From: CAYYWP01 sp050176585 | Lineage (GTDB): Bacteria; Desulfobacterota; Binatia; HRBIN30; CADEER01 | Reading direction: 5' to 3' | NCBI GenBank assembly: GCA_050176585.1 | Contig: JBFXHX010000026.1 | Coordinates: 1 to 60,397, forward strand | DNA length: 60,397 nucleotides | In this document: one piece after another, positions 45,918 through 55,088 of the stretch | How positions within the stretch are numbered: position 1 is the stretch's first letter | Layout: every line of letters begins with the position of its first letter | Program-made: the position numbers and the translations under genes | Notes under the pieces: generated by a model | Seen by the model: only the letters and a program-made list of their open reading frames with translations | Databases searched by the model: none | Told to the model about the DNA's origin: nothing

Positions 45918-47258
45918 ATGCCTACGAAAACGGACAGAAAGCACCCGACCGGCCCGCCTGCGGCACCGAAAGTGTCGCCACGCCGCGCGCAGCCCGCCCC
46001 TCCGACACGTGGCGTAGAGCGGCGCCGGCGCGGGCCGCGGCGTGGTCCCTTTTTCATCGCCGGAGTCGGAGCATCGGCAGGCGGCCTTGAAGCGTTTACG
46101 CAGCTCCTGCAGGCGCTGCCGAACGATGTCGGTCTCGCTATGGTGCTGGTACAGCACCTCGCGCCGCAGCGCGACAGCGCGCTGCCCACGCTGCTGGCGG
46201 CTCGCACGAGCCTGCCCGTCGTGCAGGCGGCCGAAGGTATGCGCGTGGAGCCCGACGTCGTGTATGTCATTCCGCCGAATGCGCAGATGAGTATCAAGGG
46301 CGAAACCCTGCACCTGGTTACGCAACCGAGCGACCGCACGCGGTACAGTCCGATCGACTTCTTTCTGCACTCGCTGGCCGAATCCGCCCAGCAGTCGGCG
46401 ATCGGCATCGTCCTCTCCGGCACGGGCTCGGACGGCACGGCGGGGTTGCGCGAGATCAAAGCCGTCGGAGGCATCACCATCGCGCAGAGCCCCGAGTCGG
46501 CCGCGTATACGGGCATGCCGGCGGCCGCGGTCGCCAGCGGCGCGGTCGATCTGGTTCTACATCCCGCCGCGATGGGCGCGGAGCTCGCCGCGATCGTGCG
46601 CCACCGGCTTTCGGAGCTGGCCACGGTCGAGCAAGAAGCGCTGCCCTCCTCGAAGGTGAAGCGCGCGTCCACCGAACAGCACATCGAGCAGATCTTCAGA
46701 TTGCTGCGCGCCGCGAGCGGGGTTGATTTCCGCCAGTACAAGCGGCCGACGATCGACCGCCGGTTACAGCGGCGCATGCTGTTGCACAAGCTCAGCGGCC
46801 TCGACCAATACGTACAACTCCTGCGCGAACAACCGGCGGAAGTGCAGGCGCTTTACGACGACATCCTTATTCGCGTCACTCGGTTCTTCCGCAATCCCGA
46901 GGTGTACGCGGCGTTCACCGACTGCATCGCGCCGCGCCTTACCCATAGCCCACACACGGAAGAACAACCGATCCGCGCCTGGATACCCGGCTGCTCGACG
47001 GGCGAAGAGGCCTACTGCTCGCGATCACGATCCTCGAGGGACTCTCCAAGGCGGGGCGCGGTGCATCCGTGCAGCTCTTTGCGACGGATATCAGTAATTT
47101 CGCCATCGAGCGCGCACGAGAAGGCCGTTATCCGTACAGCATCGCGGCGGACGTGTCGCTGGAGCGTCTGCGGCGTTTCTTTTCCACGATCGACGGCGGC
47201 GGGTACCGCATCAACAAAGCCGTGCGCAACTTGTGTGTCTTCGCGCGCCACGACGTGA
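45918..47258 (+). CDS. CheB methylesterase + N-terminal CheR (5' part of a frameshifted CheB-CheR-PAS gene)
   Basis: The 5' part of a CheB/CheR two-domain chemotaxis-like regulator. After a basic linker, CheB shows its Ser-His-Asp triad in VGASAGGLEAF, LVQHLAPQ and SGTGSDGTAGL. CheR follows: VDFRQYKRPTIDRRLQRRM, DILIRVTRFFRNPE and the SAM-binding AWIPGCSTGEEAY. After that Tyr the frame breaks. Adding one base near 47016 restores AYSLAITILEGL and joins the next frame. In the sequence as given, residues after the break are nonsense to 47258. ATG 45918 follows a weak GGGGA. Confidence 0.85.
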   Translation: MPTKTDRKHPTGPPAAPKVSPRRAQPAPPTRGVERRRRGPRRGPFFIAGVGASAGGLEAFTQLLQALPNDVGLAMVLVQHLAPQRDSALPTLLAARTSLPVVQAAEGMRVEPDVVYVIPPNAQMSIKGETLHLVTQPSDRTRYSPIDFFLHSLAESAQQSAIGIVLSGTGSDGTAGLREIKAVGGITIAQSPESAAYTGMPAAAVASGAVDLVLHPAAMGAELAAIVRHRLSELATVEQEALPSSKVKRASTEQHIEQIFRLLRAASGVDFRQYKRPTIDRRLQRRMLLHKLSGLDQYVQLLREQPAEVQALYDDILIRVTRFFRNPEVYAAFTDCIAPRLTHSPHTEEQPIRAWIPGCSTGEEAYCSRSRSSRDSPRRGAVHPCSSLRRISVISPSSAHEKAVIRTASRRTCRWSVCGVSFPRSTAAGTASTKPCATCVSSRATT

Positions 47259-48970
47259 CGCGCGATCCCCCGTTCAGCCAACTCGACGTGATATTTTGCC
47301 GCAACCTCCTGATCTACCTCAGCCTCGATCTGCAGCGGCGCTTGATGAGCGTGTTTCACTACGCGCTGAAGCCAGCGGGTTTGTTGGTGCTCGGCAATGC
47401 AGAAACCATCGGCAGCTCCGGCGATCTCTTCGCGACCGTAGACCGCAAACACCGCATTTACGCGAAGAACCCGGGTGTTGCGGCAGCGGTGCCGTCACAC
47501 GTCCAACACGGCCGTCGCGCGCATCCCGCGCGCGCCCCCGCCCGGCACCCCGACGCGAGCGCAAAGGTCGTCGAAAGGGAGGCCGCCAGACTGTTGCAGG
47601 AGCGCTATGCGCCCCCGGGGGTGATCGTGGATGACGACTTCCACGTCATCCAGTTTCGCGGACAGACCGGCGCATTTCTAGAACCGCCGCCCGGCGAACC
47701 GTCCATGAACCTGCTCAAGATGGCGCGCGAGGGCTTGCTGCACCCGTTGCGCGAGGCGATCGCGGAGGTCCGAAAGGACCGGATGACCGTGCACAAACGC
47801 AAGCTGCGGGTGCGTGCCGACGGCGGGTGGCGCGTGGTCAACATCCATGTGACTCCACTAGTGAGCGCAGAACGGCTGCACTTTCTCGTGCTGTTCGAGG
47901 AACCCACGTCCAAGGCGGCGGCGCGCCGCATGCAGCGGGAATCACTGGCCGCGCGCCAGTTGCTCGACGACCAGCGCAGCCGGCCCGCCTCGCAGCTGAG
48001 CGCATTGCGGAAGGATCTCGTCACCACTCGTGAGCACCTCCAGGCGATGATCCAGGATCTCGAGGCGGCGAACGAAGAGCTGCAATCCGCGAACGAAGAA
48101 ATTCTCTCCAGCAACGAGGAGATGCAGAGCACGAACGAGGAGCTGGACACCGCGAAGGAGGAGCTGCAGTCGACCAACGAGGAGCTCAATACCGTCAACG
48201 AGGAGCTGCACATCCGCAATGAGGAATTGAGTCGGGTCAACAGCGACCTGATGAATCTGCTGAGCAGCGTACACATCGCAATCGTGATCGTGGACGCTGA
48301 TCTGCGCATTCGACGTTTCACGCCGATGGCGGAACGCGCGCTCAACCTCATTGACGCGGACATCGGCCGCCCCATCGGCCACATCAATCCAAACATCGAC
48401 TGTCCGAACCTGGAGCAGCTGATCACGCAGGTGATCGAAACGCTCACCCCCTGCGAAACGGAGGTGCGCGATCAAAATGGCCAGACGCTGGCGCTGCGCA
48501 TCCGACCGTACAAGAATCTCGAGAACCGCATCGACGGCGCCGTGCTCGCATTGTTTCCGCAATCCACGGAGCATTCCCACACGGGTAGCGCGCGCGCGCT
48601 GGCGTATGCCAAGGCGGTCATCGAGACGGTGCGCCATCCGGTGGTGCTGCTCGGCCAAGGCTGGCGCGTCCAACACGCGAATCGCGCGTTCACCGACGCG
48701 TTCGGCATGTCTCCGCTCGTCGTGGGCGGATCGTTTTTCGACCTGGCCGATGGGATGTGGAACATCCCACGCCTCCGCAGCGTATTGTACACAGAGCTGC
48801 AAAAGCAGCCGAGCATCTCGGGCGTGGAAATCACGCACGACTTCCCGAGGTTGGGTAAAAGACATATGCTCGTTGACGCGCGGTGGATCGCAGTGGATGG
48901 CGATACGCAGCAAAGCATCGTCTTGAGTTTTCAGGATCTCGGCGCGGGGCCCGACTGCGACCGCCCATAA
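47069..48970 (+). CDS. C-terminal CheR + coiled coil + PAS (3' part of the frameshifted gene)
   Basis: A 633-residue continuation in the next frame, whose coding signal begins at about 47018 (LAITILEGLSKAGRGAS). It contains the rest of the SAM methyltransferase (LFATDISNFAIERAREGRY, DVIFCRNLLIYLS), a PAS-like domain (YAPPGVIVDDDFHVIQFRG), a long coiled coil with the typical repeat SANEEILSSNEEMQSTNEEL, and one or two more PAS domains (SVHIAIVIVDADLRIRRFTP, VVLLGQGWRVQHANRAF). There is no kinase domain. The next gene, a PAS hybrid kinase 15 bases downstream, probably works with it. If the frameshift is real, the GTG at 47069 could start an independent product without CheB. Confidence 0.85.
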   Translation: MQLFATDISNFAIERAREGRYPYSIAADVSLERLRRFFSTIDGGGYRINKAVRNLCVFARHDVTRDPPFSQLDVIFCRNLLIYLSLDLQRRLMSVFHYALKPAGLLVLGNAETIGSSGDLFATVDRKHRIYAKNPGVAAAVPSHVQHGRRAHPARAPARHPDASAKVVEREAARLLQERYAPPGVIVDDDFHVIQFRGQTGAFLEPPPGEPSMNLLKMAREGLLHPLREAIAEVRKDRMTVHKRKLRVRADGGWRVVNIHVTPLVSAERLHFLVLFEEPTSKAAARRMQRESLAARQLLDDQRSRPASQLSALRKDLVTTREHLQAMIQDLEAANEELQSANEEILSSNEEMQSTNEELDTAKEELQSTNEELNTVNEELHIRNEELSRVNSDLMNLLSSVHIAIVIVDADLRIRRFTPMAERALNLIDADIGRPIGHINPNIDCPNLEQLITQVIETLTPCETEVRDQNGQTLALRIRPYKNLENRIDGAVLALFPQSTEHSHTGSARALAYAKAVIETVRHPVVLLGQGWRVQHANRAFTDAFGMSPLVVGGSFFDLADGMWNIPRLRSVLYTELQKQPSISGVEITHDFPRLGKRHMLVDARWIAVDGDTQQSIVLSFQDLGAGPDCDRP

Positions 48971-48985
48971 GCCAACATTCCAGGC

Positions 48986-50671
48986 ATGCGCTCGCCGTTC
49001 TGGCAAAAGTCGCGGTCAGACCTCGTGGCCGAGCTGCAGCGCCTGGAAGAGCAACACCGGCGAGCGGAGGCGGTTGCCGAAGACCTCCGCGTGCACAAGG
49101 AGGAGCTGAGGGCGCAACAGCGAGAGTTGGAAGAGTCGCACCAGGAGCTCTGCGAAGCCCGGGACCGCTACGCCCAGCTCTTCGATTTCGCACCGGTGGC
49201 GTACATCGTCTTCGATATGACGATGATCATCCGGGAAGCGAACCTGAGCGCGGCCCAACTGCTCGGAGTAGAGCGCAGCCGGCTCTTGGGAACGTCGCTG
49301 TTGCGATACGTGCAGCACGAGTACCAAGGCGTGCTGCGGGAGCACGTGCGCCGCTGTCTCATGGGTCAAGCCCGCGTCGAGAGCGAAGTATGGCTGCGGC
49401 CCTCCAGCGCGCCCGCGACCCCTGTACAGCTCACCAGCGCGCCCGCTTCATCCGCGCGCGTCAGGGTCGGCCTGTTCCACACCGCGCTCGTCGACCTCGG
49501 CGAGCGCAAGCGCATCGAGGCGGAGGTCGCGCGCACGCGCGAGGAGCAACGGCAGCGGCAACACGACGAGCTCGTGGCGCAAGCTGCGAGCGACGCCAAG
49601 GATCGCTTTCTCGCCATGCTCAGCCATGAGCTGCGCACGCCGCTCAATCCGATCCTGTTCGCGCTCGCGTCGGCCCGAAACCGGCCGATTCCGGAATCCC
49701 TCGAACCCACACTGGCGCTGATCGAACGCAACGTGCTGCTGGAGAAGCGCCTGATCGACGATCTGCTCGATATGACACGGATCGTGCAGGGCAAGCTCTC
49801 GATGATTCCGGAGGTCGTCGATCTCCACGAGCTGATGCTCGATGTCGCACACCTCTGCGGGGAAGATTTGAAAGCCAGCGGCGCGCACCTCACGGTCGAA
49901 TGCGGCGCACACGCGCACCATGCAGAAATCGATCCCGTGCGAATACGGCAAGTACTCTGGAACCTGATCAACAATTCGATTCGGAACACGCACAGCGGGG
50001 GATTGATCCGGCTCGAATCGGGCGATTCCGCGCCCGGTTGGATTCGACTGACCGTCAGCGACGATGGCCGCGGCATCGATGCCGCCATGATGGACCGCAT
50101 TTTCAGCTTCTTCGAGCAGGACGAGGACACGCGCCGCCGCGGCCTCGGGCTCGGCGTCGGCCTGCCGATCAGCAAAGCCATCGTGGAAGCGCATGGCGGG
50201 CGTATTCGCGCCACCAGTAAGGGTCGCGGCCGGGGCACGACCATCAGCGTCGAGGTTCGTGCCGCGCCGGCCCCCGCGGCGCGGCAAGCGCGGATATCCT
50301 CGCCGCGAACGCGCGCGGGCGCCCGCCGCAGAATCCTGCTCGTCGAGGACAGCAGGGATAGCGCCGCGGCCGTGGCGGAATTCCTCAGGCTCCACGGCTA
50401 TGACGTTCAGATCGCGACCTGTGTCCGCGAGGCGCTCGATCTCGCGCACGGGGCCGATATCCTGATCAGCGACATCGCCCTCCCGGACGGGACCGGACAC
50501 GAGCTCATGGAGCAGATCAGCGCCGAACGACGAATACCCGGGGTCGCCATCAGCGGCTACGGTTCGGAGGACGACGTGCGGCGCAGCTCCGCAGCGGGAT
50601 TCGTCCGGCACATCGTCAAGCCCGTCGATCCCGCACAGCTCCTCGCGGCCCTCGAAGCGCTGCAGGCATGA
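48986..50671 (+). CDS. cytoplasmic PAS hybrid histidine kinase with receiver domain
   Basis: A 561-residue protein without TM segments. An N-terminal coiled coil (residues 1-~55, LRAQQRELEESHQEL) leads to a PAS domain (LFDFAPVAYIVFDMTMIIRE), then HisKA with FLAMLSHELRTPLNPILF, HATPase with N box VLWNLINNSIRNT, G boxes DDGRGIDAA and GLGLGVGLPISKA, and a C-terminal receiver with phospho-Asp in ILISDIALPDGTG and Lys in VKPVD. The coiled-coil-PAS start resembles the CheB-CheR-PAS partners upstream. 15 bases separate the genes, suggesting one operon. Confidence 0.87.
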   Translation: MRSPFWQKSRSDLVAELQRLEEQHRRAEAVAEDLRVHKEELRAQQRELEESHQELCEARDRYAQLFDFAPVAYIVFDMTMIIREANLSAAQLLGVERSRLLGTSLLRYVQHEYQGVLREHVRRCLMGQARVESEVWLRPSSAPATPVQLTSAPASSARVRVGLFHTALVDLGERKRIEAEVARTREEQRQRQHDELVAQAASDAKDRFLAMLSHELRTPLNPILFALASARNRPIPESLEPTLALIERNVLLEKRLIDDLLDMTRIVQGKLSMIPEVVDLHELMLDVAHLCGEDLKASGAHLTVECGAHAHHAEIDPVRIRQVLWNLINNSIRNTHSGGLIRLESGDSAPGWIRLTVSDDGRGIDAAMMDRIFSFFEQDEDTRRRGLGLGVGLPISKAIVEAHGGRIRATSKGRGRGTTISVEVRAAPAPAARQARISSPRTRAGARRRILLVEDSRDSAAAVAEFLRLHGYDVQIATCVREALDLAHGADILISDIALPDGTGHELMEQISAERRIPGVAISGYGSEDDVRRSSAAGFVRHIVKPVDPAQLLAALEALQA

Positions 50672-50794
50672 AACCGCGCCCCGGCGCAGGGCACGCCGCG
50701 GTGTGACAGCGGTTCGGTTGCGCGCTCTGGAACAGCGGCAAGGCCATCACCGCGCCGGCTGGGGCGGCGCGAGCACGGCCGGCCTGAGCCCTGA

Positions 50795-53488
50795 TCAGAC
50801 CGTGGGACCGATCCGCATGCGCGCGTCGACCACAACCGCGCCTTGACCGGGCGCGAGCACCTTGACCGGGTTCAGGTCGAGCTCGCGCAGCTCCGGAATC
50901 GCCTCGACGAGTGCAGAGGTGCGGCGGATGATCTCGCCGAGCGCGGCCTTGTCAGTGGCGGCTGATCCCCGATAGCCGTCGAGCAGCTTCGCCAGGCGCA
51001 GTCCGCCGATCATCTCGGCGGCATCCACATCGGTGACCGGCGGCAGGCGGTAAGACGCATCGCGCAGGAGCTCCACCAACACTCCGCCCAGACCGCAGAC
51101 CACGAGCGGACCGAAGATGGGATCGCTGGTCACGCCGACCAGCGCCTCGACGCCCCCCTCGACGTGCCGCTGCACCAATACGGACTGGAGCTCCGGAAAC
51201 CGCTCCCGCAGGCTGGCCACCGCCGCCGTTACCTGCGCGGCGCTGCGCAGATCGAGCAGCACGCCACCCAGATCGCTTTTGTGCACGAGGCCAGGCGCCA
51301 CCGCTTTGAGCACGACTGGATAACCGATGCGCTCCGCCGCGGCGACCGCATCGGTTGGAGGAGTCTCTTCCACACTGGCGCAATCGATGCCCGCGGCGCC
51401 GAGGATCGCACGGATCTCGGACTGCGGGACCCACAGCGGGCCACTCGCCGTGCGCATGAGGCGGTCGATGATCGCGCGCACCGTCTCTTCCGCGTACCGA
51501 TCCAGCTCGAGCGCGGTCCCGCGCGGCCGGCGCAGCCAGGCGCCATACCGCGCCGCGGCGGCCAGAGCGCCGGCGACGTTTTCCGGGAACTCGTACACCG
51601 GCAACGGTCCGCGCGCGCCGCCGTGCAGCGCGGCCGGGACTTCGTCGACACCCATGAACACGGTGAGCACCGGCTTCCCGGCCGGCACCGCACCAGCCCC
51701 GCGCGCGATTCCGGCGGCGATGTCCTCCCGCCCGGTCGCGAGCGGCGTGATGTATATGGCGACCACCGCATCGATTCGATCGTCGGCCCCGACCAGCTCG
51801 ATGGCGCGCGCGTACTCCCCAGCCGTTGCCGTGGCGGTGATATCGACGGGGTTGGCCAAACCCGCCTGCGAGCTCACGGTGCAGCGCAGCGCGGCGACCG
51901 TCTCTGCAGATAGCTCCGGCAGGAGCAACCCGTTCGCTTCGCACGCGTCGGCGAGCAGGATGCCGAGGCCACCGGCATTGCTGACCACGCCCACGGCGGC
52001 CCCGGCGGGTACCGGTTGCGTCGCGAGCAGCGCGGCGACGTCCAGGAACTGCTCGAGCGTATCGGTGCGGATCACGCCGGCCTGCTCGAAGAGCGCGTCC
52101 GCCGCGACGTCGAGGCTCGCGAGAGCGGCCGAATGGCTCGACGCGGCCCGCGTTCCGGCCGACGAGCGGCCCGCTTTCACCGCGATGATCGGCTTGCGCC
52201 GCGCCACCTCCGGCGCAACCCGCGCGAACTTCCGCGGGTTACCGAAGCTCTCCAGGTACAAGAGGATGACGTCGGTGCGCGCATCGTTCGCCCAAAAGGC
52301 GAGCAAGTCATTGCTGGAGACGTCCGCCTTGTTGCCGACGGAGATGAACGCACTCAGGCCGAGACCGCGCCGCGCCCAGCGGTCCAGGATCGCCAGGCCC
52401 AACGCGCCGCTCTGCGAGACCATGGCTACGTTGCCGGGCGCCGGCCAATATGGCGCGAACGTGCCGTTCAGCGAGACCTCGGGATCCGTGGTGAGCACGC
52501 CCATGCAGTTCGGTCCCACCATGCGCATGCCCGAGGCGCGGACCAATTCGGCCAGCCGCCGCTGCATCTCCGCTCCGCCTGTGCCCACCTCGGCGAAACC
52601 GGACGAGATTACCACCACGCCGCGCACACCAGCCCGCGCGCAATCCGCCACCACGGACTCCACTCGTGCGGCCGGAACCGCAATGAGCGCGAGGTCGACC
52701 GTCGTGCCGATTGCGCTCACCGCGGCGTGGGCCCGCAGCCCGGCGATCGTCTCAGCGGTCGGGTGCACTGGGTAAATCGCCCCCGTGAAGCGGCAGCGGC
52801 GGACGTTGTCCAGCAACGCCGCGCCGATCGACCCGGCACGTTCCGATGCGCCGACCACCGCGACCGAACGCGGGTGCAAAAACACGCGTACGCTCGCGGC
52901 CGCCGCGGCGCGCTCGCGCCGATGCTGCGCCGCGATGGATCGCTCGGTCTCGGCCGTCGGAAAGGTGACGTGGAAGACCCCGCCCGCGAGCGCGCGCTTC
53001 ACTGTATAGCCGCTCTCGGCGAAGACGTTCAGCATGCTCGTGTTGTCACCCAGCACTTCCGCCTCGAATTCCTCGATGTCGGCCGCGCGGGCGATTTCGG
53101 CAAGGTGCTCGAGGAGCGCTGTCGCGATACCCCGGCCCTGATGCTCGTCAGCCACCGCAAAAGCCACCTCCGCACGCGGCGGCTCGCTTTCATCCACCTC
53201 CACGCGGGCGTAGCGGCCGACCCCGATGATCTCTTCACCGTACTCGCGCCGCAGCGTGGCGACGAGGCCGACCCGGCGGTGGAAGTCGAGCTCGGTGAAC
53301 GCCTGAAGCTCGCTCTCGCTGAGGCGCTTCTTCGCGCCAAAAAAGCGCAAGTACACAGACCGTGCGCTCAGATGTTCGAAGTGATCCCGGAGGCGCTCTT
53401 TGTCATCCGGGCGTATGGCGCGAATATGGATGGAGCCGCCATCGCGCAGGATGCGATCGGCCGCGAAGCTTCGGGCGTCGAGCGGCAT
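50795..53488 (-). CDS. GNAT + NDP-forming acyl-CoA synthetase-like protein (Pat-type acetyltransferase)
   Basis: About 897 residues. An N-terminal GNAT domain (RAIRPDDKERLRDHFEHLS, VADEHQGRGIATALLEHLAE) is followed by a CoA-binding domain (SVAVVGASERAGSIG), succinyl-CoA-ligase-like flavodoxin domains (NVAMVSQSGALGLAILDRWA, GVVSNAGGLGILLAD) and an ATP-grasp domain (IGYPVVLKAVAPGLVHKSDL). This is the architecture of PatZ/Pat-type protein lysine acetyltransferases, with GNAT at the N-terminus rather than the C-terminus as in PatZ. SHSAALASL, with a His, occupies the region of the synthetase phosphohistidine, so acyl-CoA synthetase activity cannot be excluded. Starts at 53512 and 53554 are in frame too. 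It follows a phosphoketolase pseudogene. Confidence 0.82.
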   Translation of the reverse strand: MPLDARSFAADRILRDGGSIHIRAIRPDDKERLRDHFEHLSARSVYLRFFGAKKRLSESELQAFTELDFHRRVGLVATLRREYGEEIIGVGRYARVEVDESEPPRAEVAFAVADEHQGRGIATALLEHLAEIARAADIEEFEAEVLGDNTSMLNVFAESGYTVKRALAGGVFHVTFPTAETERSIAAQHRRERAAAAASVRVFLHPRSVAVVGASERAGSIGAALLDNVRRCRFTGAIYPVHPTAETIAGLRAHAAVSAIGTTVDLALIAVPAARVESVVADCARAGVRGVVVISSGFAEVGTGGAEMQRRLAELVRASGMRMVGPNCMGVLTTDPEVSLNGTFAPYWPAPGNVAMVSQSGALGLAILDRWARRGLGLSAFISVGNKADVSSNDLLAFWANDARTDVILLYLESFGNPRKFARVAPEVARRKPIIAVKAGRSSAGTRAASSHSAALASLDVAADALFEQAGVIRTDTLEQFLDVAALLATQPVPAGAAVGVVSNAGGLGILLADACEANGLLLPELSAETVAALRCTVSSQAGLANPVDITATATAGEYARAIELVGADDRIDAVVAIYITPLATGREDIAAGIARGAGAVPAGKPVLTVFMGVDEVPAALHGGARGPLPVYEFPENVAGALAAAARYGAWLRRPRGTALELDRYAEETVRAIIDRLMRTASGPLWVPQSEIRAILGAAGIDCASVEETPPTDAVAAAERIGYPVVLKAVAPGLVHKSDLGGVLLDLRSAAQVTAAVASLRERFPELQSVLVQRHVEGGVEALVGVTSDPIFGPLVVCGLGGVLVELLRDASYRLPPVTDVDAAEMIGGLRLAKLLDGYRGSAATDKAALGEIIRRTSALVEAIPELRELDLNPVKVLAPGQGAVVVDARMRIGPTV

Positions 53489-53584
53489 TGCGGTATGTTG
53501 ACGAAGCCGCATGCGGGATTCAACGCGGCAACGTGGCGCTGCCGCGCGGCGCAAGCACGGACGCAGTCAGCGGAGCGGCTCTGC

Positions 53585-54182
53585 TCAGCGCGGGTTGGCA
53601 AACGCGGCGCAACGCCGCTCGACCGCCGTCCATCCCCACGTGCGGACTTCTTCGAGATCGTCCCATACCACTCGACGTACTGGCGATACTCGATGAGCTT
53701 GTCGGGCAGCCACTGTTTCACGTACGCCGCCCGCAGGCCGAGTTGCGCCAGCGGATCAATCACGTCGCCCGAGATGGAACGATCGAGGTGGTTGAGCACG
53801 GCCATGTCGAACGGGGCGCGGTCGTCCCTTCGTTGTGACCGCGCACGTGCAGGTTGGCGTGACCTCGAATACGGAACTCCAGCGGTTCGACGTAGTCTTG
53901 TCGGGCTGAACACGCGAGCGTGCTCGGAGTCAAGCGATGCATCGCGGATGAACGCGCCTGTATGGCCTCACCTGCGCGTCCACCGCGCCCGGCGTGGAGA
54001 CGTCGACGGCATACTGGCCAAAGTAGGCGAGGCGCAGGTCGTACAGGAGGTCTCCACCCTTCGCGTGCGGATTGACGCTCATTCGCCGCTCGCCACGAGG
54101 CGCGAGCGGCCGCAGCCGCCCCGAGCCGTCGAACAGCTCTTCGGGCCGATAGCTCCATCTCCAGCAGCTGGAGGTGGTCCGG
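53585..54182 (-). pseudogene. phosphoketolase remnant (truncated, deleted, frameshifted)
   Basis: Two phosphoketolase (Xfp) fragments are recognisable. Next to the N-gap, SYRPEELFDGSGRL then ERRMSVNPHAKGG and LRLAYFGQYAVDV is the linker between the two catalytic halves. Shortly after, NLHVRGHNEGTTAP / FDMAVLNHLDRSISGDVIDP / LRAAYVKQWLPDKLIEYRQY is the extreme C-terminus. Around 300 residues between them are missing. One-base frameshifts occur near 53826 (after TTAP) and near 53664, where the next frame resumes with DDLEEVRTWGW before a stop at 53585. The functional enzyme would split xylulose-5-phosphate or fructose-6-phosphate to acetyl phosphate. The 5' part is lost in the gap. Confidence 0.75.
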
Positions 54183-54282
54183 NNNNNNNNNNNNNNNNNN
54201 NNNNNNNNNNNNNNNNNNNNNNNNNNNNNNNNNNNNNNNNNNNNNNNNNNNNNNNNNNNNNNNNNNNNNNNNNNNNNNNNNN
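54183..54282. other. assembly gap (100 N)
   Basis: Exactly 100 N, the conventional filler for a scaffold gap of unknown size. Genes on both sides are broken by it: the phosphoketolase remnant on the left and a receiver domain on the right. Confidence 0.99.
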
Positions 54283-54283
54283 A

Positions 54284-54571
54284 ATGGAGGAGCTCTCCGG
54301 CATTGCGGCGTTGATCACGGATTATCAACTCGCCGGCAGCGAAGACGGACTGAGCTTCGCACGGCGCTTCCACACGGCGTATCCGCACGTCGCGATCGTC
54401 CTAGTCACGGCGGACCAGTCCGCCGACCTTGAGGAGAGGGTACGCGATTCGCCATACGTGCTCGCGATGGCCAAACCGTTCCGGTATCGGGCGCTGCACA
54501 ATCTCATTCATCCACGCCGCACCTGCGCGCCCACCCGCAGGCGGGCCGCACAGCCGAACCGGAGAACCTGA
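54284..54571 (+). CDS. response-regulator receiver domain, 5'-truncated by the gap
   Basis: The C-terminal ~95 residues of a CheY-like receiver. The phospho-Asp is in ALITDYQLAGSEDGL, then HVAIVLVTADQSAD (Thr/Ser switch) and VLAMAKPFRYRAL with the conserved Lys. The acidic N-terminal pocket lies in the gap. No output domain follows, so it is either a stand-alone receiver or the end of a hybrid kinase whose beginning is missing. The ATG given is simply the first in-frame one after the gap. Confidence 0.7.
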   Translation: MEELSGIAALITDYQLAGSEDGLSFARRFHTAYPHVAIVLVTADQSADLEERVRDSPYVLAMAKPFRYRALHNLIHPRRTCAPTRRRAAQPNRRT

Positions 54572-54611
54572 GCGCGCAGTGGGCATGCGAGCTCGACGGC
54601 CGCTCGCAGGG

Positions 54612-55088
54612 TCACTCCTGGCGATGACGGCCGCCGCGGCTCGGCCGGAGCTGGCGGAGCTGTTCCTGCTGCCCGGGCGTGAGCGCGTTCTTGACCCGGA
54701 TCAGCAAGCGCAGATGCGCCTGCTTTACTTGCTCCTCGACATCCATCACCGCGATCGCTTTGGCCATCGCCGCCTCGCTGTCGATCTGCTCGGCCGCAAA
54801 CAGCTTGGCGGCTTCCTCGGACTTTTCCTCAAACTGCCAACGCAGGCTCAAGAGCTGTTGCTGCGTCTCGCGAATCGCCTGATTGATCACATCCCGCTGC
54901 TCGGGGGTGAGCGCGATATCTGTCTGGTAGCGCATGACCAGCTCCGGGCGGAACAGGTGCTCGAGAAACGCCGGATGCCCCAACCCGCCCACGACACCGC
55001 CCTCGCGGCTCGGCGGTCCACCCCACACCGGAACACAGGTCGTGACGGAAATGGCCGCGACCAGGAACAATCTTCGAGCCGTGATCAT
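54612..55088 (-). CDS. Spy/CpxP-like periplasmic protein (heavy-metal-sensor/chaperone type)
   Basis: A 158-residue exported helical protein. Signal peptide MITARRLFLVAAISVTTCVPVWG; the mature protein has two LTxxQ motifs (IALTPEQRDVINQAIRETQQ and NALTPGQQEQLRQLR), the hallmark of Spy/CpxP/ZraP proteins. The ATG overlaps the stop of the anti-sigma-like gene (ATGA), so it is the last gene of the sigma operon and may sense or buffer envelope stress. Confidence 0.75.
   Translation of the reverse strand: MITARRLFLVAAISVTTCVPVWGGPPSREGGVVGGLGHPAFLEHLFRPELVMRYQTDIALTPEQRDVINQAIRETQQQLLSLRWQFEEKSEEAAKLFAAEQIDSEAAMAKAIAVMDVEEQVKQAHLRLLIRVKNALTPGQQEQLRQLRPSRGGRHRQE

Noticed and set aside
52016..54571. 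Long plus-strand frame running through the N gap
   Set aside because: It is an artefact of N translation and of antisense to the Pat-type gene. Only the part after 54284 (receiver) is coding.
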